A DNA stretch of 64,000 nucleotides from Fulvimarina pelagi HTCC2506 (GCF_000153705.1 NZ_DS022272.1:1371839-1435838); one strand, 5' to 3'; positions 17,006-26,782 are shown, counted from the stretch's first letter. Program-made: numbers and translations. The notes: generated by a model from the letters alone, not told the origin.

Positions 17006-18618
17006 ACCATATGCTGTCGCTCAAGGAGACCGGTAAAAGCACAACTGGATCTTTGCTTACGGTGTTTGGGGAACAACTCACGGCGATGACCGCTTTGAAG
17101 ACGATCAAAATCGTCGAACTGGCCGATGTCGCGGCGACCGAGCGCCTCGGGGAAGACTTGAGTCTCGTCCTCAAGCCGGGCGACGTGATTGCACTCTTCG
17201 GTGACCTCGGTGCCGGAAAGACGAGCCTCGTCCGAGCCGCCATTCGCGCCCTTACCGAAGACGACTTTCACGAAGTACCCTCCCCCACCTTCACGCTCGT
17301 ACAGAGCTACGATGGCCGAATCCGAACCTCGCATTTCGACCTCTACCGGCTCGCCGATGAAGCCGAAGTTGCCGAACTCGGTTTCGAAGAGGCCGCGGCG
17401 GCTGGCGCTGTTTTCGTCGAATGGCCGCAGAGGGTGGTGAGCGTCCTCACCCGTGCGAATGTCGCCATTGAGTTTAGGACAAGCGCGAATGGCGGCCGAC
17501 AAGCGGCGGTCGCAGCGTCTGGTGATGCCATCGAGCGGATCGAACGTACCCTCGAGATCCGCGATTTTCTTGTTTCGAGAGACCTTCCGACGAACCGTCG
17601 CCGCCATTACACCGGCGATGCATCCTCGCGCAGGTATGAAAGGGTGGAGGTCGACGACGGCTCGCTGGTACTGATGGACTCGCCCCCTCAGCCGGATGGT
17701 CCGCCGATCAGAGGCGGTCTTCCCTATAGCCGGCTCGTGCACCTTGCGGAGGATGTCCGCCCCTTTGTCGCTGTTTCTCGCGCACTTTCCAAAGCTGGCT
17801 TCTGCGCGCCGCGCATTCGGGAACAAGACCTCGAACGCGGTCTTCTTCTTGTCAGCGATCTCGGCACGAAGTCGGTGCTGAAAGAAGACGGCTCGCCCGA
17901 TCCTGAACGCTATCGCGCAGCCGTTGAGTGCCTTGCTCGCATGCACTCCGGCGATTGGCCCCACGACCTTCCGATCGAGGGCGAAGCCATACACCACGTC
18001 GCCGCATTCGACATCAACGCAATGATGACCGAGGCCGAACTCCTCCTCGACTGGTACGTGCCGGACGCGCTTGGGAGAGTGGCGACTGCGGACGAGAGGG
18101 AACGCTTCTACGAAGCCTGGTCTTTGGTGTTCGACGAGATCGCCGATGCCGAGACCAATCTCGTTCTGCGCGACTTCCATTCGCCCAATATCATTTGGCA
18201 GCCGAACGCAATTGGCGTAGCGCGGATCGGGCTCATCGACTTCCAGGACGCGCTGATAGGCCCGACCGCTTACGATGTCGCCTCACTCGCACAGGACGCC
18301 AGGGTCAATATACCACCGGAACTCGAAGCCTCGCTGGTATCGACCTATGTCGCGGCGCGCAGAGCAGGGAATCCTGGTTTCAAACCGTTCATGTTCGAGC
18401 GCGACTACGCGGTGATGGCCGCGCAACGAGCCACGAAGGTTTTGGGAATCTTCGTGCGCCTTTCCGTCCGCGATCAGAAACCGCAATACAGGCGTCACAT
18501 TCCCCACGTAACCGGCTATCTCGGGCGGGCCCTCGACCATCCGACGCTTGCTGCGGTCAAATCGCTCTACGCCGATTGGGGCATCGTCGGAAGCAAGCTG
18601 ACATCAAGACGCGCATGA
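17002..18618 (+). CDS. TsaE-AmgK fusion: t6A ATPase plus cell-wall sugar kinase
   Basis: Two-domain protein. Residues about 30-175 are TsaE, the ATPase of the tRNA t6A37 complex, with Walker A GDLGAGKTS at 67-75 and the T-H-F-D-x-Y-R-L / E-W-P segments. Residues about 200-530 are an aminoglycoside-phosphotransferase fold of the AmgK type (N-acetylmuramate/N-acetylglucosamine 1-kinase), with catalytic D391 in RDFHSPN and metal-binding D413 in IDFQD. It overlaps divL and murU by 4 bp each (ATGA), so the three are translationally linked. The start may be the overlapping ATG or Met29 (17086), where TsaE similarity begins. Confidence 0.88.
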   Translation: MNHMLSLKETGKSTTGSLLTVFGEQLTAMTALKTIKIVELADVAATERLGEDLSLVLKPGDVIALFGDLGAGKTSLVRAAIRALTEDDFHEVPSPTFTLVQSYDGRIRTSHFDLYRLADEAEVAELGFEEAAAAGAVFVEWPQRVVSVLTRANVAIEFRTSANGGRQAAVAASGDAIERIERTLEIRDFLVSRDLPTNRRRHYTGDASSRRYERVEVDDGSLVLMDSPPQPDGPPIRGGLPYSRLVHLAEDVRPFVAVSRALSKAGFCAPRIREQDLERGLLLVSDLGTKSVLKEDGSPDPERYRAAVECLARMHSGDWPHDLPIEGEAIHHVAAFDINAMMTEAELLLDWYVPDALGRVATADERERFYEAWSLVFDEIADAETNLVLRDFHSPNIIWQPNAIGVARIGLIDFQDALIGPTAYDVASLAQDARVNIPPELEASLVSTYVAARRAGNPGFKPFMFERDYAVMAAQRATKVLGIFVRLSVRDQKPQYRRHIPHVTGYLGRALDHPTLAAVKSLYADWGIVGSKLTSRRA

Positions 18619-19379
18619 CAAACGCAGCGACGACAATGATCTCCGCAAAAGGACTCCAAAGCTGCCGGCCAACGACTGCCATGATGCTCTCAGCTGGCCT
18701 TGGAAAGCGGTTGCGGCCGGTCACATCCACCGTGCCCAAACCCCTCGTTGAGGTTCACGGCAAAGCGCTGATCGATTACGGACTGGACGCACTTGTGCGG
18801 GCTGGCATCGAGACGGTCGTCGTCAACGTCCATTATCTGCCTGACTTGATGCGTGCGCATCTGCGCAAGCGCAAGGACATCGAAATCGTAGTCTCGGATG
18901 AAAGCGATCTTCTGCTCGATTCCGGCGGTGGGATTGTGAAAGCCCTCCCACATCTCGGCACCGATCCGTTTTTCGTGCTCAACTCCGACACGTTCTGGAT
19001 CGAGAGCTATCGCGCAAATCTCGATGTTCTCGCTGATCTCTGGCGCCCGGAAAAGATGGACGTCAGCCTGCTGATCGCCGATATGGCGCAATCGACCGGC
19101 TACGACGGACGCGGCGATTTCGTGATGGACGCAGCCGGGCGGCTGATCCGGCGCGAGGAACGGGACATGTCGCCATTCATCTACGCCGGGGCGGGCATCT
19201 TTAAGCCCGAGCTCTTCGAAGGATACGAGGCGAAGCCCTTTTCACTCAACCGAGTTTTCGATACGGCGATCGAAGGCCAGCGCCTCTTCGGTGTCCGTCT
19301 GAGCGGTCTCTGGCTCACCGTCGGAACGCCAATCGCAATCAAGCAGGCGGAGGCCGCCCTCCTCGCCAGTGCGGCCTGA
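18615..19379 (+). CDS. murU: MurNAc-1-phosphate uridylyltransferase MurU
   Basis: 254-residue nucleotidyltransferase that converts MurNAc-1-phosphate and UTP to UDP-MurNAc, the step after AmgK in peptidoglycan recycling; in Pseudomonas this bypass lowers fosfomycin sensitivity. The N-terminal signature LSAGLGKRLRP (about 25-35) and P-K-P-L are followed by D-S-G-G-G-I, N-S-D (metal binding) and a W-x-x-V-G-T-P end. The start ATG at 18615 overlaps the stop of the fusion gene. A later ATG at 18636 is possible. In rhizobia addB-addA-trxA usually come next; they are absent here. Confidence 0.88.
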   Translation: MTNAATTMISAKGLQSCRPTTAMMLSAGLGKRLRPVTSTVPKPLVEVHGKALIDYGLDALVRAGIETVVVNVHYLPDLMRAHLRKRKDIEIVVSDESDLLLDSGGGIVKALPHLGTDPFFVLNSDTFWIESYRANLDVLADLWRPEKMDVSLLIADMAQSTGYDGRGDFVMDAAGRLIRREERDMSPFIYAGAGIFKPELFEGYEAKPFSLNRVFDTAIEGQRLFGVRLSGLWLTVGTPIAIKQAEAALLASAA

Positions 19380-19522
19380 TCGAACTCGTTCTTTTACAAA
19401 CAGCTTTCCCGATTTAGATAGCGGTGCAAACACGCTTAGGCTATCGATGTCCGCCGTGACCCGACGATGTCCGAAGGGCCAGCCAGAAGCTCCTATGCGG
19501 CTTCGATAGGAAAGATCGACCC

Positions 19523-19882
19523 ATGCGCCCTCGCCTTCTGCCAATCATCGCGGCAGCTGTCTTCGCCACTTCTTCAGCCTTTGCAGATCCGTCAGGCAGC
19601 TATACGATCTCCGGAACCAATCCGGATGGATCCGCCTACAATGGGTCCGTTCTGGTTGCGAAGGTCGGGGAGACGTTCACCGTAAACTATACGGTCGGCG
19701 CTCAGACCTTCACCGGGACGGGGCTCGGTGACGACGACGTCATCTCGATCGGCTACACAGCGGGTGGACAGGATGTCGGCGTCGCGCTGATGGTCGCCGA
19801 CGGGAATGGCGGCTTCGAAGGTGTGTGGGCTTATCTGGGCTCGAAATCCATGGGTCAGGAGAGTTGGACCGCCGCGCAATAG
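19523..19882 (+). CDS. Small exported protein of unknown function
   Basis: 119 residues with a clear signal peptide (cleavage after SSAFA, residue 21). The mature part is short, Gly-rich and probably all-beta, with S-Y-T-I-S-G-T-N-P-D-G-S-A-Y, a TVNYTVGAQTFTGTG segment and a final GVWAYLGSKSMGQESW. Similar small periplasmic proteins occur in alphaproteobacteria without assigned function. An aggaaag site lies 8 bp before the ATG. It ends 12 bp from the convergent ABC exporter gene. Confidence 0.7.
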   Translation: MRPRLLPIIAAAVFATSSAFADPSGSYTISGTNPDGSAYNGSVLVAKVGETFTVNYTVGAQTFTGTGLGDDDVISIGYTAGGQDVGVALMVADGNGGFEGVWAYLGSKSMGQESWTAAQ

Positions 19883-19894
19883 GTGCAGCGATCG

Positions 19895-21796
19895 CTATTC
19901 AGCAGCCTCCCGATCGAGATCGCCGATAAAGCCGCCGGACTGGCGTTCCCAAAGTTGAGCGTAGAGCCCGCCCCGGCGAATGAGATCGGCATGGCGCCCC
20001 TCTTCGACGATCCGGCCTTCGTCGATGACGATAAGGCGGTCGAGCGAGGCGATGGTGGAGAGGCGGTGAGCAATCGCGATCACCGTCTTTCCCTCCATCA
20101 TATGATTGAGATTGCCCTGGATCGCCGCCTCGACTTCCGAATCGAGAGCACTCGTCGCCTCGTCGAGAAGGAGAATCGGCGCATCCTTCAGAAGGACGCG
20201 CGCGATCGCGATGCGCTGCCGCTGGCCGCCGGAGAGCTTGATGCCGCGCTCGCCGACGGTCGCCTTGTAGCCGCTATTGCCCTTCGGATCGCGGAGCGTC
20301 GGGATGAAATCCGCCGCATTGGCACGCGCGGCCGCATCAAAGACCTCCTCGTCCGAGGCCTCGCTGCGCCCATAGGCGATGTTCTCGCGGATCGAGCGAT
20401 GGAGCAGTGCCGTGTCCTGGGTGACTACGCCAATCGCTGCCCGAAGCGAGGCCTGAGTCACATCCGAGATGTTTTGGCCGTCGATCGTGATGCGACCGTC
20501 CTCGACGTCGTAGAGCCGCAGCAACAGATTCACGAGCGTCGTCTTTCCGGCACCGGAACGCCCGACGAGGCCGACCTTCTCACCCGGGTTGATGGCAAGC
20601 GAAAAGTTCTCGATGACACCGTCGCCCTTACCGTAGTGGAAGGTGATGTCCTCGAAGGCGACCGCGCCCGTCTCGACCTTCAGCGGCAGCGCGTCCGGCT
20701 TGTCGATGAGGTTCGGCAGCGGGCTGATCGTCGCGACGGCATCCTGAATCGTACCGTAGTTCCTCACGAGCCCGTTGATGTTGAACATCATCCAGCCGGA
20801 CATCTGGTTGAGCCGCAGCACTAAGCCGAGCGCCGCGGCGACCCCGCCGGTCGTCACGGACCCTGCCTGCCAGCCGATGATCGCGACCCAGCCGACGCCG
20901 GTCATCATCAGCCCGTTGAGGATGGCGATCGCGGTTCGGATCGTCGTCAGCGCGCGGCAGAGTCGGCGCACTGCTTCGACATATCTGGCAAAGCCGTCCT
21001 TGACGAAGGCGTCTTCCTTGCGGGTCGAGTCGAAGAGCTTGACCGAAAGGATGTTGGTGAAGCTGTCGACCACCCGGCCGGTCCAGACCGAATTCGCGTT
21101 CGCACGCTCGCGGCCGAGAATGCGGATCTGCGGCAGGAGATTGCGGATCATCCAGATATAGCCGAGCGACCAGAGCGCGAGCACCACCGACATCCGCCAA
21201 TCGATCGCTCCGAGGATCGAAATCGTCAGGACGACGAAGGTGATGAAGGACCAGAAGGTCTGCAGGATCGTGATGACGAAATCGCCTGTCGCCTGCCCTG
21301 CCTGCTGTACCTTCTGGGCGAGCCGGCCCGCAAAGTCGTTCTGGAAGAATGTGTAGCTCTGCTCGATGATCCGCCGATAGCTCTGCCAGCGTATGCGGTT
21401 AAAGAAGCTCGGCGCGATCATCTGCTCTTCGAGTACAGAGGCTGCAAAGAGGACGAGTGCGCGCCCGATCAGTGTCACGAAGAGCAGGCCGGCGATCAGC
21501 CAAAAGTGCTCGGCGAGGAACGTCGCTGGCGAGGTTCCTTCCATCGCGTCGACCAGCCAGCCGACGCCGGTGAACATGATCGCCTCGACAAGCCCCGTTA
21601 GTCCGCCACAGATGAGTAGACCAATCAGCGGCCATTTAGCTTGCTTGGCGAAATGCCAGATGAACTGGTTGGCGTTGTTCGGCAGCGGATCCAGGTGGCC
21701 GATCCGATTGAAGCGCGCGTGCTTTTCCGCTTCTCCATTGTCCTCGAAGGGATCGAGGACGTTTTCGAAGCGCTTGAGAAAGCCGTCCATCATCAT
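19895..21796 (-). CDS. ABC exporter half-transporter (permease + ATPase), second of pair
   Basis: 633-residue ABCB/MsbA-like half-transporter. A soluble start (FENVLDPFEDN) is followed by six TM helices (about 45-340) and an ATPase domain with Walker A GRSGAGKTT, signature LSGGQRQR, Walker B ILLLDE with the catalytic Glu, and the H-loop IAHRLST. The ATG overlaps the TGA of the upstream half-transporter, so the two are cotranslated and may form a heterodimer. Both have intact catalytic residues, unlike exporters with one degenerate site. The exported substrate is unknown. Confidence 0.92.
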   Translation of the reverse strand: MMMDGFLKRFENVLDPFEDNGEAEKHARFNRIGHLDPLPNNANQFIWHFAKQAKWPLIGLLICGGLTGLVEAIMFTGVGWLVDAMEGTSPATFLAEHFWLIAGLLFVTLIGRALVLFAASVLEEQMIAPSFFNRIRWQSYRRIIEQSYTFFQNDFAGRLAQKVQQAGQATGDFVITILQTFWSFITFVVLTISILGAIDWRMSVVLALWSLGYIWMIRNLLPQIRILGRERANANSVWTGRVVDSFTNILSVKLFDSTRKEDAFVKDGFARYVEAVRRLCRALTTIRTAIAILNGLMMTGVGWVAIIGWQAGSVTTGGVAAALGLVLRLNQMSGWMMFNINGLVRNYGTIQDAVATISPLPNLIDKPDALPLKVETGAVAFEDITFHYGKGDGVIENFSLAINPGEKVGLVGRSGAGKTTLVNLLLRLYDVEDGRITIDGQNISDVTQASLRAAIGVVTQDTALLHRSIRENIAYGRSEASDEEVFDAAARANAADFIPTLRDPKGNSGYKATVGERGIKLSGGQRQRIAIARVLLKDAPILLLDEATSALDSEVEAAIQGNLNHMMEGKTVIAIAHRLSTIASLDRLIVIDEGRIVEEGRHADLIRRGGLYAQLWERQSGGFIGDLDREAAE

Positions 21797-23685
21797 TCGG
21801 CGGCCCTCACGGACTCGGGTTCGGCAGGCTCCGCGCCGAGCAGAAAACCGCCGGCCTGCCGTTCCCAGAGTTGGGCGTAGAGACCGCCGGACCCGACCAG
21901 TTCGCCGTGGGTTCCTTCCTCAAGGATCCTGCCCTCGTCGAGAACAATGAGACGATCGAGCGCAGCGATTGTCGATAGGCGGTGGGCAACGGCGATGACG
22001 GTCTTGTTCTCCATGAGGCGATAAAGATTGTCCGAGATTGCAACTTCTACCTCTGAGTCGAGCGCGCTGGTCGCCTCATCGAGAAGGAGGATCGGCGCAT
22101 CCTTCAGCATAACGCGGGCAATCGCGATGCGCTGACGCTGGCCGCCGGACAATTTGACGCCCCGCTCGCCTACCTCGGCATCTAGTCCGCGCTGGCCCTT
22201 GTGATCGATAAGCTCGGCGACGAAGTCGTCGGCCTTCGCGGCCTTGAGTGCCTCTTGCACCTCGGCCTCAGTGGCGTCGGGCTTGCCGTAGAGAATGTTC
22301 TCGCGGATCGAGCGATGCAGCAGCGAGGTGTCCTGCGTCACCATGCCGATCCGCTCGCGAAGCTGGTCCTGTCCGGCTTCTGAGACATCGAGGCCGTCGA
22401 TGGTGATGCGACCTTTCTCTACGTCGTGAAAACGCAGCAGCAAGTTGAGGATCGTCGACTTGCCGGCGCCGGATCGGCCCACGAGCCCGATCTTTTCGCC
22501 GGGCCTGATACGCAGCGAGAAGTCGTCGAGGACGCCCCCCTCCTTGCCATAGTGGAAGGTGACATTCTCAAAAGCGATTGCCGCGTGCCGTACTTCGAGC
22601 GGCGCAGGCTGGCGCTTGTCGACCACTTGATGCGGTCGCTTGAACGTCTCCATGCCGTCTCGGATCGTGCCGAGGTTCTCGAACAGGGAAGAGACCTCCC
22701 ACATGATCCAGTGGCTCATACCCTGAACGCGCAACACGATACCGATAGCTGCCGCGATCGCGCCGGCGGTGACGAGCCCGCCGGTCCAAGTGATGACCCC
22801 GACCGCTCCAACGCCGAAAAGCAGAAGCGAATTCAGGAACTGCAACACAAAGATGAACTGCGTGATCAGACGCGACTGGTCGTAGACTGGATGAAGGAAT
22901 ATGCGCATTGACTGACGCGCATATTCGGCCTCGCGCCGGGTATGGGCGAAGAGCTTCACCGCCTCGATGTTGGCGTAGGCGTCAACGACCCGGCCCGTCA
23001 TCTCCGCGCGCGCATCGGCTTGACGCTGGGAGACACGATCCAGCCGAGGAATAAAATAAACGAGCATCACGACGTAAAGAACGACGTAACCGACGAAGGG
23101 CAGCGTCATGCGCCAGTCGGTGGCGCCCACCACGACCAGGATGCCTGACATGTAGACGACGATATAGAGGAACACGTCGATCGACTTGACGATGACCTCG
23201 CGTACCGCGAGCGCCGTCTGCATCAGCTTTTGTGAAACTCGACCAGCAAATTCGTCCTGAAAGAACGAGACAGAATGACCGAGCAGCCAGCGATGCATCG
23301 TATAGCGAAAACGCATCGGCAGATTGCCGAAGATAGCTTGGAAGCTTACGAAGCCATCGAAGAGCATCAGAGCGGGCAAGACGACAAGAATGAGGACGCT
23401 GAGCCCCGTCAACTGCCAACCATAATCCGCCAGGAACGTCTCCCGATCTGCAGCTGCGAACCAGTCGATAAGGTCACCGAGAAACGCGAACAGCGAGACC
23501 TCGATCGCCGAAAAAGTGAAGGTGAGGATGACCAGTGCGGTCAGCAGACGCCATGCCGGCTTGGCGAAATGCCAGATGAAGGCCCCCACCGAATGGGTCG
23601 GCGGCGCGGAAATCGGCATTTCGGGGAACGGATCGAGGAGCCGTTCGAAACGAGCGAACATCGTCAAACCAGTGGGTGATGCCAC
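21793..23685 (-). CDS. ABC exporter half-transporter (permease + ATPase), first of pair
   Basis: 630-residue partner of the downstream gene, with the same architecture and about the same length. It has F-E-R-L-L-D-P-F-P near the N-terminus, six TM helices, Walker A GRSGAGKST, signature LSGGQRQR, Walker B LLLLDEATSALDSE and H-loop VAHRLST. The similar N-terminal 'LDPF' and WHFAK motifs in both proteins indicate an old tandem duplication. The start is Met1 at 23685 or Met9 at 23661; homology begins near FARFERL. Divergent from trmL. Confidence 0.92.
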   Translation of the reverse strand: MASPTGLTMFARFERLLDPFPEMPISAPPTHSVGAFIWHFAKPAWRLLTALVILTFTFSAIEVSLFAFLGDLIDWFAAADRETFLADYGWQLTGLSVLILVVLPALMLFDGFVSFQAIFGNLPMRFRYTMHRWLLGHSVSFFQDEFAGRVSQKLMQTALAVREVIVKSIDVFLYIVVYMSGILVVVGATDWRMTLPFVGYVVLYVVMLVYFIPRLDRVSQRQADARAEMTGRVVDAYANIEAVKLFAHTRREAEYARQSMRIFLHPVYDQSRLITQFIFVLQFLNSLLLFGVGAVGVITWTGGLVTAGAIAAAIGIVLRVQGMSHWIMWEVSSLFENLGTIRDGMETFKRPHQVVDKRQPAPLEVRHAAIAFENVTFHYGKEGGVLDDFSLRIRPGEKIGLVGRSGAGKSTILNLLLRFHDVEKGRITIDGLDVSEAGQDQLRERIGMVTQDTSLLHRSIRENILYGKPDATEAEVQEALKAAKADDFVAELIDHKGQRGLDAEVGERGVKLSGGQRQRIAIARVMLKDAPILLLDEATSALDSEVEVAISDNLYRLMENKTVIAVAHRLSTIAALDRLIVLDEGRILEEGTHGELVGSGGLYAQLWERQAGGFLLGAEPAEPESVRAAE

Positions 23686-23854
23686 ATCGTATCGATGCGG
23701 GATATGAGAAGACTGGAGGGGAACGCAGCAGCATTCCGAGCGTCAATCATCGCGCGTCCGCGACAAGTTCGGATATAGGCGCTCGTCGGCGCGATCACAC
23801 CGCATGCTCGCGAGCCTTTGATCGCACGAAACACCATAAGAGAGCAGAGGTGCC

Positions 23855-24307
23855 ATGGCGATTTCAATCGCACTGTACCAGCCGGACATCGCAGGCAATA
23901 CCGGCGCGGTGATGCGGACAGCCGCCTGTCTCGATCTTCGGATCGAGATCATTGAACCGACCGGCTTCGAACTCTCCGATCGCTCGCTGAAGCGGGCCGG
24001 CATGGATTATCTGTCACTTGCGAACCTCACCAAGCATTTAGATTTCGAGGCGTTTGAAGCGTGGCGCAAACGCGCAGGCCGACGACTGATACTTCTGACG
24101 ACGAAGGCCGACACTGTCGTCTGGGATTTCGAATTCCGCGATGACGACATCGTCATGTTCGGGCGCGAGACCGCCGGGGTGCCGGTGGAGGTCCATGCGG
24201 CGGCTGATGCGCGGTTGACGATTCCGATGCAAACAGGCGCCCGATCGATGAACCTGTCGGCGTCCGTCGCTCTCGTCTGCGGCGAAGCGGTGCGTCAGCT
24301 GCGTTAG
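23855..24307 (+). CDS. trmL: tRNA (cytidine34-2'-O)-methyltransferase TrmL
   Basis: SPOUT-class methyltransferase of 150 residues that 2'-O-methylates the wobble base of certain leucine tRNAs. The family start IALYQPDIAGNTGAVMRTAAC is clear, and the knot region carries FGRETAGVP, the P-M-x-x-G-A-R-S-M-N-L-S segment and a short C-terminus. A ribosome site (agcagaggtgcc) precedes the ATG. In many rhizobia trmL lies beside petABC or hemF; hemF is 3 kb downstream here. Confidence 0.95.
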   Translation: MAISIALYQPDIAGNTGAVMRTAACLDLRIEIIEPTGFELSDRSLKRAGMDYLSLANLTKHLDFEAFEAWRKRAGRRLILLTTKADTVVWDFEFRDDDIVMFGRETAGVPVEVHAAADARLTIPMQTGARSMNLSASVALVCGEAVRQLR

Positions 24308-24420
24308 CGTTGAGTGGTTTTGCCGACCGTGCCGTTTCGGCCGACCAGGCATCAATCGCCTCGACCGATACCCCTTTTGTCCGCTATCGCACAAAGCGTG
24401 ACAACCCGAGGAGGCTTCTG

Positions 24421-25332
24421 ATGATCCGGAACTTCACCGCCGAGGACGTGACTGATCAATCCGGCCGGACCTTCTTCGTGACAGGCGCGAATTCGGGGAT
24501 CGGTCTCGAGACCGCGCGAGTGCTCGCAGCAAAGGGCGCCCGAGTGCTTCTCGGATGCCGGACGGAGGCCAAGGCCCTGTCCGCCATGGCCGACATCCGG
24601 CTCGAACATCCGAACGCCGATCTCGGCTTCGTTCCCCTCGACCTCGCCGATCTTGGCTCGGTACGAGGAGCGGCTGCAAAGGTTAAAGCGGAGGAGCGCA
24701 TCGACGTTCTTGTGAACAACGCCGGGGTCATGGTGCCGCCGCTTGGACGCACGAAGGATGGGTTCGAATTGCAGTTCGGCGTTAATCATCTTGGCACCTT
24801 CGCACTAACTGGCCTTCTCCTCGACCAGTTGTTTGCACGCCCCTACGCGCGGATAGTCATCACGAGTTCGATTGCCCATCGCAGTGGCGAGATCGATTTC
24901 GACGACATCGACGCGCAAGCGGACTACAACCGACTGAAGCGCTATCGGATGAGCAAACTCGCCAACCTCCTGCACATGTATGAGCTCGACCGCCGGCTGC
25001 GCGACGCCAAGGCCGATGCGATCGCACTCGCTTGCCATCCAGGCGTCGCTGCAACGAATCTGATGCGCTTCCTGCCCGGTCCTGCAAAGCTGTTGATGAT
25101 GCCAGGTCGTCTCCTTCTGAACTCCGCGGCCGAGGGTGCCTGGCCGACCTTGGCGGCCGCGACCTCGCCCAAGCTCGACGGTGGAGCCTATGTCGGCCCC
25201 AGCAAGCGAGGCGAGACGGCCGGTCCGGCGGCCATCGCGAAATCGGCGGAACGCGCCCGCAACTCCGAAATTGCCGAGCGGCTTTGGGCGGTCTCCGAGG
25301 AGAAAACGGGCGTCGAATACCGCTTCGCGTGA
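24421..25332 (+). CDS. SDR oxidoreductase, retinol-dehydrogenase-like
   Basis: 303-residue short-chain dehydrogenase of the RDH/WW-domain-oxidoreductase-like group. It shows TGANSGIG near the N-terminus, R/GCRT after strand 2, LDLADL, NNAGVM, NHLGTF, S-S-I-A-H, and a Tyr-x3-Lys in YRMSK, followed by the CHPGVAATNL segment seen in this group. The start at 24421 is supported by gaggagg 8 bp upstream; an in-frame start at 24310 has none. Cofactor is probably NADP (Arg in GCRT). Substrate unknown. It may be read through from trmL, 113 bp upstream. Confidence 0.87.
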   Translation: MIRNFTAEDVTDQSGRTFFVTGANSGIGLETARVLAAKGARVLLGCRTEAKALSAMADIRLEHPNADLGFVPLDLADLGSVRGAAAKVKAEERIDVLVNNAGVMVPPLGRTKDGFELQFGVNHLGTFALTGLLLDQLFARPYARIVITSSIAHRSGEIDFDDIDAQADYNRLKRYRMSKLANLLHMYELDRRLRDAKADAIALACHPGVAATNLMRFLPGPAKLLMMPGRLLLNSAAEGAWPTLAAATSPKLDGGAYVGPSKRGETAGPAAIAKSAERARNSEIAERLWAVSEEKTGVEYRFA

Positions 25333-25465
25333 GATGACTCCGATCCCGTTCTGATAAGAAAAGCCCCTACGGCATGCCCATGGCGGAGACGTCAAAGATG
25401 CAGTATCCGGCCCTGAACCACGCTCCGTTTGGTACGGTAAGGCTGCACATTCTGTAGGTCGCGCG

Positions 25466-26782
25466 ATGCTTAAAGTCTTGTCCGGGGTCTGGGCCCTCCT
25501 GATCGGAATTGTGTTGATCATGCTGGGCAACGGCATGCACTTCACATTGATTGGACTGCGCGGCGGCATCGAAGGTTTCTCAGCCTCCGAGTTAGCCGTC
25601 GTCACGTCTGGCTATTACGTTGGCTTCCTGTCGGGCGCGCAGTATACGCCAACGCTCATTCGCCGCGTGGGGCACGTACGCGTCTTCGCGGCGCTCGGCA
25701 GTTTCATGTCGGCCGGGCTGATCGCTTTTCCACTGATTGCCGAACCGTGGGCATGGACTGCCTTGCGCATCCTGCTTGGCTTCTCGATGTCAGGCATCTA
25801 CGTCGCAGCCGAAAGCTGGTTGAACGAGGCCGCGACCAACGAGACTCGCGGCAAGGTCCTTTCGGCCTACATGATCGCCCAAACGCTCGGCATCATCGGC
25901 GCTCAGTGGCTTTTGACTCTCGGCGATGCGGCGACATCCGTTCTCTTCATCGGCGCGTCGATCCTCGTGTCGATATCCTTCGCTCCGATTCTTCTCACCG
26001 TCGCCCCGGCGCCGAAGACGGAAATCACGCGACCGATGTCGCTCGCCAAACTCTTCACCAGTTCGCCGCTCGGCACCGTCGGGATTTTCCTGCTCGGCAG
26101 CGTCTACGCGACCCAGTCAGGCATGGGGGCGGTGTTCAGCACTCAGATCGGCATGACGACAGCCCAGATCGCCCTTTTCGTCGCGATGCTTTTCGGCGGA
26201 GCGTTGGTGTTTCAGTACCCGATTGGCTGGCTTTCGGACAGGATGGACCGGCGCGCACTCATATTCGGAGCATCTGCCATCGGCGCCGGCTTCTGCGCAA
26301 TCGGCTGGATCAGTGGTGACAGCCTCTGGCCGCTGATGGCCTCGGCCTTCGTCGCCGGAGGCATGACGACACCGCTCTACGCGCTGTTCCTCGCCTACAC
26401 CAACGACTTCCTGGGCGCCGAAGACATGCCCGCAGCCTCCGGCGGTCTTGTCTTCACCTTCGGTCTCGGTGCCATACTGGGTCCGCTGGCCACCGGCTAT
26501 GCGATGCAGTGGGTCAGCCCCTATGCGTTCTGGCTGGTGCTGAGCGGGACGTTCGGAGGGATCGCGCTCTACGCTCTCTATCGCATGACCCAACGCTCGA
26601 CGGTGCCGGTCAGCCAGACCGAGAGCTATATCGGCGTTACGCCGACATCGTCACCGGTGGCAGTGGAAGCTGCCGGCGCTTGGGCGGTCGAGAAAGCCGA
26701 GCAGTCGGACACCTCGGCGGGAGCAGACGGAGAGATATACGACAGCGAACCGGCTGATCACGCGAACAAGAATGTGATTTGA
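25466..26782 (+). CDS. MFS transporter, YcaD-like
   Basis: Inner-membrane major facilitator of 438 residues with 12 predicted helices and a roughly 55-residue hydrophilic acidic C-terminal tail. The pattern with G-Y-Y-x-G-F-x-x-G in helix 2, E-S-W-L-N after helix 4 and G-W-L-S-D-R-x-D-R-R in the second half fits the YcaD group of uncharacterised transporters. Substrate unknown. No regulator lies beside it; the gap upstream is 133 bp. Confidence 0.88.
   Translation: MLKVLSGVWALLIGIVLIMLGNGMHFTLIGLRGGIEGFSASELAVVTSGYYVGFLSGAQYTPTLIRRVGHVRVFAALGSFMSAGLIAFPLIAEPWAWTALRILLGFSMSGIYVAAESWLNEAATNETRGKVLSAYMIAQTLGIIGAQWLLTLGDAATSVLFIGASILVSISFAPILLTVAPAPKTEITRPMSLAKLFTSSPLGTVGIFLLGSVYATQSGMGAVFSTQIGMTTAQIALFVAMLFGGALVFQYPIGWLSDRMDRRALIFGASAIGAGFCAIGWISGDSLWPLMASAFVAGGMTTPLYALFLAYTNDFLGAEDMPAASGGLVFTFGLGAILGPLATGYAMQWVSPYAFWLVLSGTFGGIALYALYRMTQRSTVPVSQTESYIGVTPTSSPVAVEAAGAWAVEKAEQSDTSAGADGEIYDSEPADHANKNVI

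Noticed and set aside
16984-18180. 398-codon open frame on the minus strand opposite tsaE-amgK
   Set aside because: It is the complement of a well-supported two-domain gene, has no ribosome site or family resemblance, and is expected in GC-rich DNA.
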